A DNA stretch of 64,000 nucleotides from Chondrosia reniformis (Eukaryota; Porifera; Demospongiae; Chondrillida; Chondrillidae). Made by a program: the position numbers and the translations under genes. Below, one piece after another: positions 21,105 to 32,465 of this stretch. The notes below the pieces were generated by a model. The model was not told the origin of the DNA. It worked only from the letters and a program-made list of their open reading frames with translations, and ran no database searches. How positions within the stretch are numbered: the stretch's first letter is position 1; the number at the start of each line of letters is the position of its first letter. The DNA is taken from the NCBI GenBank assembly GCA_947172415.1, contig OX359202.1, forward strand, positions 5,194,899 to 5,258,898, given 5' to 3'.

Positions 21105-24100
21105 ATGGCTGACCACAGAAGCCGAGAGGTTTCCTCTAAAGTGGATCCAAAAGGTTGTGTCCATTTTACCTATCAAGAACTGAGCCAAGCCACTAACAAT
21201 TTTGATGATCGACCCCTCTCTCGAGGAGGGTGTAAGCTGGGAGAAGGCGGGTACGGACCAGTATTCAAATGTAGTCTCAAGTACACAGAAGTGGCAGTTA
21301 AGGGAATCAACAAACGAATGAGAGTGAGTCAGAACGAGACGAAACTCAGCCTGGCGAATCATTTTCCAGCATACATTTTAGATTTCTGAAATATATTTTT
21401 TATCTCTATTGATGTAAGAGTGTTATAACCCTTAAGTCCCGGGAAGCACGAGATATTCCCATGATTCAGTGATCTATACATTTCAGGGTTGATACCGGAA
21501 CAAAGCATTTATCAAATGATCATATAGTTCCCGCCCCCACTCAGACCTTTTGTGTGTATTTAATATGAAAGTATAGGAAATGCACTGTTTTTATGAAATT
21601 CTTATTCTAATATCTTGTTCTTCTCATTAGAGTAATATGGCTGATTTCATTGATAAACAGTTTCTGACAGAAGTTGAAGTCTTATCGAAGTAAGAATTAA
21701 TGATTTGTCACATGAAATACAGCAAGTGCAGGAGTTCTGTAATGTACTGTGACATTTACCTTATTGCCTTGGAGCTTTCTCTCTTGTTTCAGTAGAACCT
21801 ATCTGTTGCCATGGAAATGGCATCAGATCTTCTTTCAATGCTCACACTGCTGGTTACTTCTTTCCATAGATTTCGCCACCCAAATTTGGTTACCTTATTA
21901 GGGTGCTCAATGGATGGGGAAGTCCCTTATCTTGTTTATGAATATCTACCAAATGGCACACTTGAAGATGCTATAGAATACAAGGTAGTAATGCCAATAT
22001 ATGCATATAATAGCATACAAATGTGTATACAGTACTTTTTGGGTCAGTTGTCCAGACCTGACATTGCAAGCGGTAATTGTAAAAGGTTATCGCCGCATGC
22101 ATGGTGACATTATTCTAGAATGGTAGTTGTGAGTTACTGATAGGAATGTCCGGTCTGGACAACCGACCCAAAGAGTATTGAATTATTGTAATAACCGCAA
22201 GAAGATATTATACCAAACCAGCCAGTTGACCAAAGTTCTTTTATTTGTCTTATTGCCTCCCAATCATCCAAGAGAGAACAAATAGGACATACATTCTGTA
22301 ATCACTGTGATGCACACCTACATAATATGTACCTCTAGCAGTGTGGTCACCAAGTGAAGACAAGATGGTCACTTGGCTGGGATGGTGCAATATCTTTCAG
22401 TGATTATCTATTGACTTCATAGCCTCTGTATATAGGCAACTTTCATTTTTCACAGTTGTTATTCAATTGGTTGATGTATTTCCCTTTAACTTTTCAGTTT
22501 TAATTTCCTGTTTCTTCTTCATTACTCAGTATGAGAAAGGTGTTGGCATGAGGTTGTCATGGCAGATGAGACTTTCTATAGCACTAGACACTGCAAGGGG
22601 GTTAAACTTCCTCCACACTGCTGACCAAGGCAGACCCCTGGTTCACCGAGACGTCAAGAGGTAAGGATCATTATTTACCTAGGGCAGCATGATGTTTATG
22701 TTTACCAAACTCTGAGAGTGCTTTCGAGCTGCATATGTTCCACTTGTTAGATTTTGACTTTTAACACTTTACATTCTGCATGGCAGCCATTAATTTTGTA
22801 TAAATAAAGAGAAAGCTAAGGATTGAAGGAACTTCCAAAAAGACTCCCAGGGTCACTGATGAAAGGTGGTACTCCCAGAAACAGCTGTCTGGCCCAGTGG
22901 AGCAGAAGAATAAAGAGAAGACTCTTGTATCCTCATCCAAAGCTCTCACTAGGTTTAGTTCCCTATAGGCCTTTACTGTAGAATGGATGTAACATGTAGG
23001 AAAATGTGTTACATTACTCATCAGTGCCAGATCCAGGGGTGTTTGTTGTATTTGAACTAACTACCCTAATTGATCACGCAACGGGTAAAAATTATAGCTT
23101 TACCCTTTTTGAAAAAATCCGAGTGATAATATCTTAGACCCGTATACTTTTAAATATATAGTTAGATCCTTAAAAAGAATTACCCAAGTCAAATTCCTGG
23201 AGATCTACCCCTGCTCATACTTGACTTTGTGCTTCATATAAGTTATGTGTACATGTACTTGTGCATGTTTGTATGCATATTGCATGTACGTATTTATGTA
23301 TGTGGTCTTTAAAAGATATTTTTGGGTTGTTGAAGACACATCTTAACAACTGATGCATATTTATTTTCACATAATATATACATACATGTATATATCTCAA
23401 AGTCACATCTCTTAAGTATTAATGATTCAGTTTAGCAAATATAAAACTGACATTGAAGAAATAAGCAAAAATTCATTTTTGTGTCAGTATTCAGTATACG
23501 AACCAATTTATGGAAGTCTTATTAATAATACAAGTATACTTATTACGTATATTCAGTTTCCAAACATTGCTTTGTATACGTACATCACACATAAACTAAG
23601 ACACATGACCGAACCTCTCAAATATTGCTAGCTTTCAATTTTCAGTGTATATACATATACATATAATCTCAAAGTAATAATTTTGATAACAAACTTGGTG
23701 TTTTATTTTTGACAACTAACTTGAAGTAATAATTTTGACAACTAACTTGAAGTAATAATTTTGACAACTAACTTGAAGTAATAATTTTGACAACTAACTT
23801 GAAGTAATAATTTTGACAACTAACTTGAACTGGATGCATGTTTTAGTGCATAATATGAGATCTATCTTGTTGAAGAGTTACCATTTAGTTTGAAGATATA
23901 CTTTCATCCCTATTTCTAATACTCAAAGTGTTTTTCATATTTTCATTAAGCTTTTTTTGGTAAAGGTATATTAATTTTAAGGCTTTCCATAATAGCCCCT
24001 TATAGGACACTCTGGGTTAAAACATCAGTTCTAAACAACTGTTCCTTGATACACTCTAAAATTAAAAGATAAACAAAAAAGCTTTAAAAATTATATTTGT

Positions 24101-25644
24101 TGTTTCTCATGTCACTGTATAGTGCCAATGTATTGCTGGATCATGCTTACCGTGCAAAGGTCGGTGATTTTGGACTAGCCCGAGTTGTAGGAGGATCCAT
24201 TGGTGGTCAGTTTCCACCCTACAATCGTGAAGGATTTCGTTCCAGAGAAGTAGCAACTACTGTCAACATCGTAGGAACTTCTGGCTACATACCAAAAGAA
24301 TATCTAGAAGGGATAATTACACCAAAAATGGACGTGTATGCTTATGGAGTGGTAAGAATGTATAATTACAATGACCTGAGATTGTCAACCATTTTACTAC
24401 TTTGTGTTTCTTCTAGATTCTTCTTGAAATGATTACCGGCCTTGCCTCCTATGACTCCAGAAGAACAGTGAGGGATTTGGTAAGAAACTCCAGCCAAATT
24501 TCCTCTATAAATACTGGAAAAAAACTTAAGTATATATGCCACTGAACGCCTGTAATTAATTGGATCACTTTAGGAGTTAGTTATTTTGCCATCTGTGTCA
24601 TGAGAATCGTTAATCCATCAGTTGTTTATCTAGAAACAGATTTCCTTGCAGGTGGAACCTTTTGTGAAGCAAGTAGAACTTTAATTCTGACAAACTCATT
24701 GGTCTAGTATGTGCATGTCCTTTATTTATTCGTCTGATTCACTTACAATTACTTGTAGAGGAATTACTGTACTGTAAGGCTCCCCGAACCAGCAATATGA
24801 TAGGGTTGTCCCCATTAAGTCAGATTAATATATAAGCAATGAAAGATTAATTTTTACTATGTGAGTAATAATAACAATATATAATACAATATATTAATTA
24901 AATGTAATAATAAATTCCTTAATATACTCAATGTCAGATTCCTTTTTTATCATTTGATAGACATCTTATCTCAAGAAGGAACTGATTGATATCAGTAAAG
25001 ATGGCAAAGGCATACTAACCAGAGTAGACCCTGAAGCTGGCTCATGGCCAAGTAATTCAATAGTTAAGCTAGCCAAGATAGCCAATAAATGCTTGGAAGA
25101 AAAAATGGATAAAAGGCCAACCATGGGAGAAGTATGTTAAATTAAGAGTAGAACCATTTAGTTTATCAATTATACAGTCTGTGTACCCAATGTGTACAAA
25201 TCCTTAATTCAGTACAGGAATTAATAACTGTTACAACAGTGAACCTCTATATCAAGTCACAGAAGTTGTTAAGATGATATTCATAGTAAAAATCGTCATA
25301 AAACGTTTACCACTGTGCTATAAGGCCTTTTAGGAGAATACCACTCCTCATCAGTAGCACTGGGTAGCAATTCTTTAGAGTAACCAAGCTACACTCTCAA
25401 CAAAGGATTGGCTGAAACACATTTTAAAAACGTCAAACCTATAACTCAGAAAACTCCATAACAAACAATAATTCCTTGTTAAGATGAAATTGACTAAGTC
25501 TAACAAATACTTTTAAAATTTCTTTAGGTATATAATGGCATCGATCGCATTTTGATTGAAAGTGCACAAACAGCTGCTGAGGATGAGAAGTTCAAGAATC
25601 CCAAACGCACAAAGCAACATAAACTAATAAATACAGGCAATTAA
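21105..25644 (+). CDS. IRAK4-like serine/threonine kinase lacking a death domain
   Basis: Eight exons (21105-21323, 21631-21689, 21870-21984, 22530-22660, 24123-24351, 24417-24479, 24961-25131, 25528-25644) splice in phase to 367 residues. [19 protein letters not shown] matches the IRAK4 entry to the kinase fold. The P-loop is GEGGYG (46-51), the catalytic lysine is in VAVK (K66), [13 protein letters not shown] has the IRAK-type Tyr near the gatekeeper, the catalytic loop is HRDVKSANVLLD (D172) and the Mg loop is DFG (190-192). [11 protein letters not shown] replaces the usual APE with PKE, and KRPTMGE closes the fold. All catalytic residues are present, so it should be active; IRAK1 by contrast often has HGD. 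IRAKs normally carry an N-terminal death domain for MyD88; here only 20 residues precede the kinase, so recruitment must differ or need a partner. The short C-terminal tail is basic ([10 protein letters not shown]). Confidence 0.93.
22038..22173. mobile_element. 136-bp MITE in IRAK-like intron 3
   Basis: Terminal inverted repeats of about 28 bp (TTTGGGTCAGTTGTCCAGAC against the complement of the right end), with A/G differences. AGTACT and AGTATT strings outside the two ends may be a degraded target duplication. Confidence 0.75.
22840..23000. repeat. Dispersed repeat, copy 1 (IRAK-like intron 4)
   Basis: GGGTCACTGATGAA, CCCAGAAACAGCTGTCTG, TATCCTCATCCAAAGCTCTC and TTCCCTATAGGCCTTTACT occur in the same order at 37575-37745 in an intron of VTI1. 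A short piece is also at 18765. Confidence 0.8.
23709..23830. repeat. 26-bp tandem repeat, about 4.7 units
   Basis: Units beginning TTGACAACTAACTTGAAGTA start at 23709, 23735, 23761, 23787 and 23813 in IRAK-like intron 4, with very little divergence. Confidence 0.95.
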
Positions 25645-25844
25645 ACAAGTGACTATATACTCCACATTGTACATATAAAACAGTACTGCAGTACCTGTGT
25701 GTAACTGTTCTGGATAGAAACTATTTTTACCTATAAGATAAGGATGTACATCATCGTCTTGATTATCAGCTTGTACTGATGAAGAGAATCACCACTGATT
25801 AAGAATGTAAACCAATAATTAGTTGTAGTTAGCTTAAGAGGGAG

Positions 25845-25990
25845 AGCATGAGGGGGCATTGCTGTGGCAGTTGGTCATAACCAGCTGTCCTGGGTTCGAT
25901 TCCCAGCAATTGCTTCTTTTGTGCTTTTCCCTCTTTATGATGTTTGATTATTACTTGTGGTTTGATTATCACATCGATTATTCATCAATA
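25845..25990 (+). mobile_element. tRNA-derived SINE-like sequence
   Basis: GGGTTCGATTCCC (B box, with a CTGGG/CCCAG stem) and an A-box-like TGGCAGTTGG about 30 bp upstream resemble a tRNA promoter. The acceptor arms do not pair as in a functional tRNA. A tail with ATTACTTGTGGTTTGATTAT recurs in variant form at about 17213 and 41515. Confidence 0.5.
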
Positions 25991-26616
25991 TATGTGGTCT
26001 TATATATGTAGCTCCCCCTCCATTGCAAGGCGTACATAAAATCTATTACTAACATTAAGAAGTTTAAGGTATACTAGGTGTGAAAATGCAATTGATATTC
26101 CATGTAGTCTACTTTTAAGTCTATATATACAATTAATGATAAGCAAAAAAGCAATTACAATGAGCCTTTGCACGGCTCATTGCAATTAACTCCCTTTTTC
26201 ACCTCAATTAATGTTTAATAATTGTAAGAGTACATTTTATAGTGCAATACATAATCTAATATTTAATGCTTGTAGCTCTCCCAGATGCCATGTCAGAGCA
26301 TTTCGCAGCTTGCACTGTGTACATAGTATACGTACTTGATTTTTATGTAGTTAATAAGCAAAATATATACTATATCAGTGCAATGTGGTGTGCCAGATTT
26401 GGCCTGTGATGTGAACAAACTATATTATATATATTATTTATATTTATTGTCATTTTTTAGTGCTACATTGGACTTTTGTAATGTCCTAGCACCTGTTGGT
26501 GTGGTGCACTCTAATCATGATATTGATTGATTGATTGATATACAAAAATGTACTTTAAAAAGAATAACCTATAAGATAAGGATGTACATTTAACTGGCTT
26601 ATTCTTTTTAATCATA
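25991..26616. other. Spacer between IRAK-like and glycosyltransferase genes
   Basis: Holds a small inverted repeat at about 26155-26195 (CAATGAGCCTTTGCACGGC, then its near-complement) belonging to the GTTAATTGCACT motif family, and AT-rich simple sequence. No gene seen. Confidence 0.45.
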
Positions 26617-28038
26617 TCATAAGCACAGTTTGCGAGCCAAAAACCCAAATCCACCTACACTAGTAGTTAGTAGATTACTATGGGCCATTATGGAAAGTTC
26701 AGTACCAGTCTGATACTCTATTTCTTCAATGTCTTTATCAGTTAAACCGTTCCCTCTCATTCCAATGTGGCCAACAGCACCTTCAGTAACCTTGACAGAA
26801 CCACTGTACTCTTTCCTCACCCACTGCTTCACCAAGTCCGAATCTGTCACCACTAAAACAGGTGCATTGGTTCCAAATGATTTCCTACTGTTAGCAATGG
26901 TTGAATCAATTAATCTTTTCCAGGTTTCTGCTTTAGTTACTTTTGTACCAAATAGAGTTTCATTGTACAATCCATAGAATCCAGTCCGTATATGACAGAT
27001 ACTGTATGTTTGATCTACTTGAATGCCGATCTTTTTCAATTCATGAGAGGCTCTATTTAGAATACTGTCACTGAATTTAAACAAATAACGACAATAAAAA
27101 CCTCCTAGGCCTGACAGATTACTTCCTTTTACTGTCCAGCCGAAGGAATGGAAAATTAAAGTAGGCATATGACGTGACTTATGATTTAGGGTGCAATTAT
27201 TAGTTGCATTACTATATTTATCTAGAAAATTACCCAGAACCCCAGATAATGTATTGCCAAGAAAAATATGCTGATCATGATATTCTCCACAGCTAAATAT
27301 TTTTGTCATCACCTTATTTATTATTCGTACATCTTCCGGGTTCTTGCATTTATTTCTACTGAAACATACTGGAATGTATAATTCAAAATCGGGTTTGGAT
27401 ATTGTAAAATTTTTGCCAATGATTGTTAAAATTTCTTCATCAATGTCCCAGTTTATGTGGTTAGGTTCAAAGATAGAGCGCTGTCTAGAGGTACGGAAGG
27501 GCTGGCTGCTCCATTGGATGAAAAGGAGTCGTTTTGACATTATGGAAAGAAGGAGAGCGGCGGATAATCCTCTAACTTTATCAGCTAATCCGGGTGATTT
27601 TGGATATTCTTTGAAGTGCCAAATTAGCGTTCTAATATTCCTCAATTTCTCGGGATCTTTTGACAATAAATGATTTCGTTCCTTCCGATGCCACTCTGCA
27701 TATTCTCGAAAAGCTGGCATTATAACATCTAGTAGGGAATTGTTCACTCTAAACGGATTCCTATCTGTGTTTTTGCACAGTGGATCAGGTTTAAATAAGG
27801 GAATATAGTCATTCTTAGGTTCGGTTAACGTTGCTTGCAAAGCAGACGTCCTATTTGAATCAGAAACTTCGACTGTATTACTGATTACTCCGGAACCTTT
27901 GACTACATTACTGATTACTCCGGAACCTTTGACTAAATTACTGATTACTCCGGAATCTTGCCTTGAGACGATAAACAAATACAGGAACCCGCTAGCTAAA
28001 ACTAGAACGAAGAATACTAGTGGTCCTCTTCGATTCAT
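26617..28038 (-). CDS. Type II membrane fucosyltransferase-like glycosyltransferase, paralogue A
   Basis: Intronless, 473 residues. A short basic cytosolic end (MNRR) is followed by one signal-anchor, PLVFFVLVLASGFLYLFIV (about 6-24), then a stem and a luminal domain: the Golgi glycosyltransferase layout. KSPGLADKVRGLSAALLLSI resembles the GLADR.RGL nucleotide-sugar segment, and CHIRTGFYGLYNETLFG carries the HxRxG motif shared by alpha-1,2-, alpha-1,6- and O-fucosyltransferase families. LVVTDSDLVKQWV and MAHSNLLTTSVGGFGFLARK form the typical C-terminal donor-binding region. The exact linkage cannot be told. The stem has three copies of SGVISN. It is very close to paralogue B, 1.7 kb away on the same strand, so this is a tandem duplication. 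Confidence 0.8.
   Translation of the reverse strand: MNRRGPLVFFVLVLASGFLYLFIVSRQDSGVISNLVKGSGVISNVVKGSGVISNTVEVSDSNRTSALQATLTEPKNDYIPLFKPDPLCKNTDRNPFRVNNSLLDVIMPAFREYAEWHRKERNHLLSKDPEKLRNIRTLIWHFKEYPKSPGLADKVRGLSAALLLSIMSKRLLFIQWSSQPFRTSRQRSIFEPNHINWDIDEEILTIIGKNFTISKPDFELYIPVCFSRNKCKNPEDVRIINKVMTKIFSCGEYHDQHIFLGNTLSGVLGNFLDKYSNATNNCTLNHKSRHMPTLIFHSFGWTVKGSNLSGLGGFYCRYLFKFSDSILNRASHELKKIGIQVDQTYSICHIRTGFYGLYNETLFGTKVTKAETWKRLIDSTIANSRKSFGTNAPVLVVTDSDLVKQWVRKEYSGSVKVTEGAVGHIGMRGNGLTDKDIEEIEYQTGTELSIMAHSNLLTTSVGGFGFLARKLCL
27885..27962 (-). repeat. 30-bp coding repeat in the stem (SGVISNxVKG)
   Basis: About 2.6 units of 30 bp encode SGVISNLVKG, SGVISNVVKG and SGVISNTVEV. Paralogue B has one clear SGVVSNLVK and one degraded copy, so the array has changed since duplication. 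Confidence 0.9.
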
Positions 28039-28109
28039 ATCCGAACAATCACAATGGTTATGACAAATCGGACCCTAAAATTACGCAATACTTGCAACAT
28101 TATATCATC

Positions 28110-29551
28110 AGAGTACCGCAGTACTCTTTAAATAGGGATGGCCGAAAAAAACATGGCCGCCCTATCCAATTTATTATCAATTAACACCTCATAAATCAAC
28201 AGCTATAGGATTTTTGGTTGTATTCGAGTGTTTGCAGTTGTTTTTGCATGCTTTCAAAAACATGTTTCGATGCTCTAAAACCTTCGCAAAGTGGTTGTGC
28301 TAGCGCTAACATGCGAACTTACGCAGGTACATACAAGTACTAAATCGTCATGAATGATTCCGAACTAGGGAATAGGCTACCCTAGATTTCAACTCGCCCG
28401 AAGCGTGTTACTTTTGAAAGTGCCAAATTTAGGGCCTCTTCGAAAGCCATTTTTTAATTATCGAGCGGTAAAGCGAGGTTAATTGTTTCCGTCGATAGGG
28501 GAGTCAGATCGAGCTTCCCACGCACATAATTGCTTAAAGGTGTGGCAAAGAAATTTTTCCCGTTTATTTAGGCCCATATCTAAATTTTGTGTCAAGTGTA
28601 GCTAAAGTTACAAACGGACTAGAAGACCATCTTACCCTACAGCCTAAAGGGCCAACGGTGAGGCATCGAACGACGGTTGACATTTCAATGTAGACAACTT
28701 ATTCACTGCGTAAAAGTGACTTTAATATTTTCCTTGGTCAAGCGCCCCGAGATCGAGGTTGGGGCCTAAGGATAACATCCATTGTCTCAAAATTACAACA
28801 AGAACGACTTTAAACTTTCCTGTGGAAAACATTTTTCGATTCACTTACAGGAATAGCGGGGACTACTAATTTCTCTTCGGGACACTCAAAACGAGCAGCC
28901 ATATTGACAGCCATATTTTTAATTTAACGATATATCATGTTACATTTCAAAATGGATGGCAGCGAGGGTCTGAACTGCGTTCACGCCTAGTTAAATTTCA
29001 AATAAATAAATAACTCTAGTTAGACATATTTGTGGTACTGCCGCCCCACGCGATCGAATTTTTTAGTCGCATTGCAGAGCCTATATACAGTCGTATTCTT
29101 AACGATTATGGACCATTTAATATCCTAAACTAAATGTTAAAGAATGATAAAAGACTTACTTGACATATTTGGGATCTTTTTGGACGCCATTTTTTAATTT
29201 AGAGCTCTCAATTATATTGTCTATTCTGCTAATTTATTTCGAGAAAACTTTCAAAACAAATGTTAAGAAAAAAAAGCTAAATAAAAACATTCAAAATGAA
29301 GTTAAAAGTAGGGATGGCACTATAACAGTGACTGGCACATCTAGATAACAAAATAAGAAAGTGATCATATGGCATCGATCCCTATATATTCTAGTATATC
29401 CATGATGCGCCCAAACATAGAAGTGATGTGTATAGTTAAGTTAACCTTACCATATATAATCGCTTTCTTGTTTCGTTACTTTTTCTAGATGTACCAGTCA
29501 CTGTTACAGTGCCATCCCTACCTTTAACTTCATTTTTGAAAGTTTTTATTT
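28110..29551. mobile_element. Hairpin-ended repeat family A, copy 1
   Basis: It begins with a short hairpin (AGAGTACCGCAGTACTCT), then GGGATGGCCGAAAAAAACAT and CCTCATAAATCAAC. It ends at 29281-29551 in a long inverted repeat: AATGAAGTTAAAAGTAGGGA at left, its complement at right, with GATGCGCCCAAACATAGAAG near the centre. The same order occurs at 46178-47282 and 49591-50529. This copy is longest (about 1.4 kb) because of extra internal sequence near 28420-28980. It has no coding sequence. It fills the spacer between the two fucosyltransferase-like genes. Confidence 0.8.
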
Positions 29552-29758
29552 CAATATAAACTATACGTAGTTTATATATATAGTCTATGATTATATGATC
29601 GATAACGTCTTTCATATTAATGTCAAATGGTTGTTGAATATAATTTGTCTTGGTTGCCCCAGCAACGGGGTAAATGTATACATATATATAAAAATGTACT
29701 TTGAGCACTAAATAAATACATTCCTCACAAAGTGTTTAGCTAGCCTATTCTATGTTAA

Positions 29759-31159
29759 TCAAATTAAGCACAGTTTGCGAGCCAAAAACCCAAATCCACC
29801 TACACTAGTACTTAGTAGATTACTATGGGCCATTATGGATAGTTCAGTACCAGTCTGATACTCTATTTCTTCAATGTCTTTATCAGTTAAACCGTTCCCT
29901 CTCAATCCAATGTGGCCAACAGCACCTTCAGTAACCTTGACAGAACCACTGTACTCTTTCCTCACCCACTGCTTCACCAAGTTTGAATCTGTCACCACTA
30001 AAACAGGTGCATCAGCTCCAAACGATTTCTTACTGTTTGCAATGGTCGAAGCAATTAATCTTTTCCAAGTATCTGCTTTAGTTACTTTTGTACCAAATAG
30101 AGTTTCATTGTACAATCCATAGAATCCAGTCCGTATATGACAGACACTGTAATTTTGATCTACTTGTATGCCGATCTTCTGCAATTCATGAGAGGCTCTA
30201 TTTAGAATACTGTCACTGAATTTAAACAAGAAACGACCGTAGATGCTGTCTGACATATGTTTCAATGTTTGGAAAGTTTTGGTAAAATCATCTATAAGAT
30301 GTATCTTATGATTAATGGTGCAATTACTAGTAGCACCGCTGTATCTAACTAAAAAAGGACTCATGGTGCTAAAAAATCTTGTATTGCCGAAAAAAAGATG
30401 CTGATTTACTTCTCCACAGCTAAATATATTTTCCACCACCTTATTTATTATTTGTACATCTTCCGGCCTCTTGCAATCAGCTTTAAAACATATGGGAATG
30501 TATAATTCAAAATCGGGTTTGGATATTGTAAAATTTTTGCCAATGATTGTTAAAATTTCTTCATCAATGTCCCAGTTTATGTGGTTAGGTTCAAAGATAG
30601 AGCGCTGTCTAGAGGGTCGAAAGGGCTGGCTGCTCCATTGGATGAAGAGGAGTCGTTCTGCCATTATGGCAAGAATGAGAGCGGCGGATAATCCTCTAAC
30701 TTTATCAGCTAATCCGGGTGATTCTGGATATTCTTTGAAATGCCAAGTTAGCGTTCTAATATTCCTTACTTTCTCGGGATCTTTTGACAATAAATTATTT
30801 CTTTCCTTCCGATGCCACTCTGCATATTTTCGTAAAGCTTGCATTAGCCTAGCTAGTAGGTTTTCGTTCCCTCTAAACGGATCCCTATTTGTATTTTTGC
30901 ACAGTGGATCAGATTTAAATAGAGAAATATACTGATCAGTTATAATGGCCTCATGGTCGGTTAACGGTACTTTCAAAGCAGACGGCCTTTTTGAATCAGA
31001 AGCGTTGACTGAATTACTGATTACTCCTTTCAAAGTAGTTTTGACTAAATTACTGACTACTCCGGAACCTTGCCTTGAGATGATAAGCAAATACAGGAAC
31101 CCGCTAGCTAAAACTAGAACGAAGAATACTAGTGGTCCTCTTCGGCCAATACGCTCCAT
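29759..31159 (-). CDS. Type II membrane fucosyltransferase-like glycosyltransferase, paralogue B
   Basis: Intronless, 466 residues, starting MERIGRRGPLVFFVL with the same signal-anchor as paralogue A. The same motifs are present: SPGLADKVRGLSAALILAIM, CHIRTGFYGLYNETLFG, LVVTDSNLVKQWV and SVGGFGFLARKLCL. The two proteins are almost identical over the catalytic core but differ in the stem and in a central luminal stretch (here INHKIHLIDDFTKTFQTLKH, against LNHKSRHMPTLIFHSFGWTV in A). A block of divergence inside an otherwise near-identical pair suggests gene conversion of the flanks or selection on acceptor recognition. All candidate motifs are intact, so both copies look functional. Confidence 0.8.
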   Translation of the reverse strand: MERIGRRGPLVFFVLVLASGFLYLLIISRQGSGVVSNLVKTTLKGVISNSVNASDSKRPSALKVPLTDHEAIITDQYISLFKSDPLCKNTNRDPFRGNENLLARLMQALRKYAEWHRKERNNLLSKDPEKVRNIRTLTWHFKEYPESPGLADKVRGLSAALILAIMAERLLFIQWSSQPFRPSRQRSIFEPNHINWDIDEEILTIIGKNFTISKPDFELYIPICFKADCKRPEDVQIINKVVENIFSCGEVNQHLFFGNTRFFSTMSPFLVRYSGATSNCTINHKIHLIDDFTKTFQTLKHMSDSIYGRFLFKFSDSILNRASHELQKIGIQVDQNYSVCHIRTGFYGLYNETLFGTKVTKADTWKRLIASTIANSKKSFGADAPVLVVTDSNLVKQWVRKEYSGSVKVTEGAVGHIGLRGNGLTDKDIEEIEYQTGTELSIMAHSNLLSTSVGGFGFLARKLCLI

Positions 31160-31689
31160 CTTGTGTCCACTAATCCCAAAGAAGATGTATTCCTGTATAC
31201 CGTAATCTCTTTAATTCACATTACGTCACAATCAAGTGTCCGCCATTTTGGTTGGCAAAAGCATTTACGATATGGATTATGGGTGGCCCTCAACTCACAC
31301 GATTTGGCAGTTACAAGACTAAGATATGCCTAAAAATCATAACCTTTAATGCCTTAATCTTACTGATTGAGGACGTTTAAGTGTCCTGAACATTATAAAT
31401 AACGATAGAAAAGCTTCCGAATCGTCCTGAATGCCGCCATTTGCAACATCTTTTTGTAAGTTACAGTACAATACTACTAATCGGTAACTCGTGATACAAT
31501 TTCCCACTAGAATGACGTCACCAAGCACACGGCCACTAACTGTAACATGAAGCCATACAACGGAATCGGCAAATGGCACACATGACCAAAGGACCAATTT
31601 TTTCGTAACAGTCACACCAATATCAATTACAATCGGTGCTTGAACTTGAACCGTCTTTCTACGCTACTGTAATGCCCTTGTTTTTGACC

Positions 31690-31860
31690 GAAAGATCTGT
31701 GACAATTACTGGGGAATTTCCCTGCTTAGTGTCCCTAGGAAAGTCCTAGCACTAATCCTGCATGTTGAGCAGACTGCAAGCCATCATCGACCCACAGCTA
31801 ATGGAGGCCCAATGTGGATTCAGGAAGGGACGTGGCACCGAAACAAGGCTATGTGGAGTT
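31690..31860 (+). mobile_element. LINE reverse-transcriptase fragment
   Basis: CDNYWGISLLSVPRKVLALI is followed, after one frame change, by LQAIIDPQLMEAQCGFRKGR and GTETRL. This is the NYRGISLL to CGFRKGRGT block of the RT fingers/palm in non-LTR elements. Only about 170 bp remains. It covers a different part of the RT from the 18998 and 48185 copies, so it may be another LINE family. Confidence 0.8.
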
Positions 31861-32249
31861 AAAAATAGAACAGCCACACTATATATAACAATACTTATAC
31901 AACTAGATTGAAAAGCTATTTATATAGATGACATGGCTTATATATCAATTACATATTATATATTCAGATGTCACTCTCTAAGTAGGGTTGACTGAAAAAA
32001 TGGTTGCCCTATTCATTATCAAATAAATCAACAACAATTCAATTTTCAGTTATATATTTGACTATATGCATACACCCATTTATGTATGCTGTTCTAAATG
32101 CCAAAGCATATTTTGATGTTCTACAACGTTAACATTAGCAAGTAGTTACCCAACAATTGGCCCAATTCGAAAATTCAATTTTTCTTTTGTCTAATGACCT
32201 AGCACATGTGATTATATAATTTACTTATCCATATACATACATGTATCAC

Positions 32250-32465
32250 TTCTGTTGTTTGGGAGCACCATCCCTACTTCAGTTATCCATGCATGGTGCA
32301 CCCAAACACAAAAGTGATGTGTATTGATATAAGTAACTTAAATTTCATGCCTGCAGTACCTATATTACACTTCTTTATGGTTAGCTGTATCTTTCAAGAT
32401 CACTGTCTTGTTTCAAGATGTGCTATACATGCATTGTTGCCATCCATACGTATACTTCTATAACT
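32250..32465. mobile_element. Family A hairpin-tail fragment
   Basis: GGTGCACCCAAACACAAAAG, then AAGTGATGTGTA and TCTTGTTTCAAGATGTGC, match the terminal hairpin of family A, in a diverged copy. Confidence 0.6.

Noticed and set aside
21105-25644. Plant-type receptor kinase instead of IRAK
   Set aside because: The FTYQEL-ATNNFD block is shared with plant kinases, but the RPLS-GG linker, GEGGYG context and HRDVKSANVLLD match IRAK4, and there is no ectodomain.
25845-25920. tRNA gene
   Set aside because: T-arm and B box are good, but the acceptor stem does not pair and a non-tRNA tail follows; better as a SINE.
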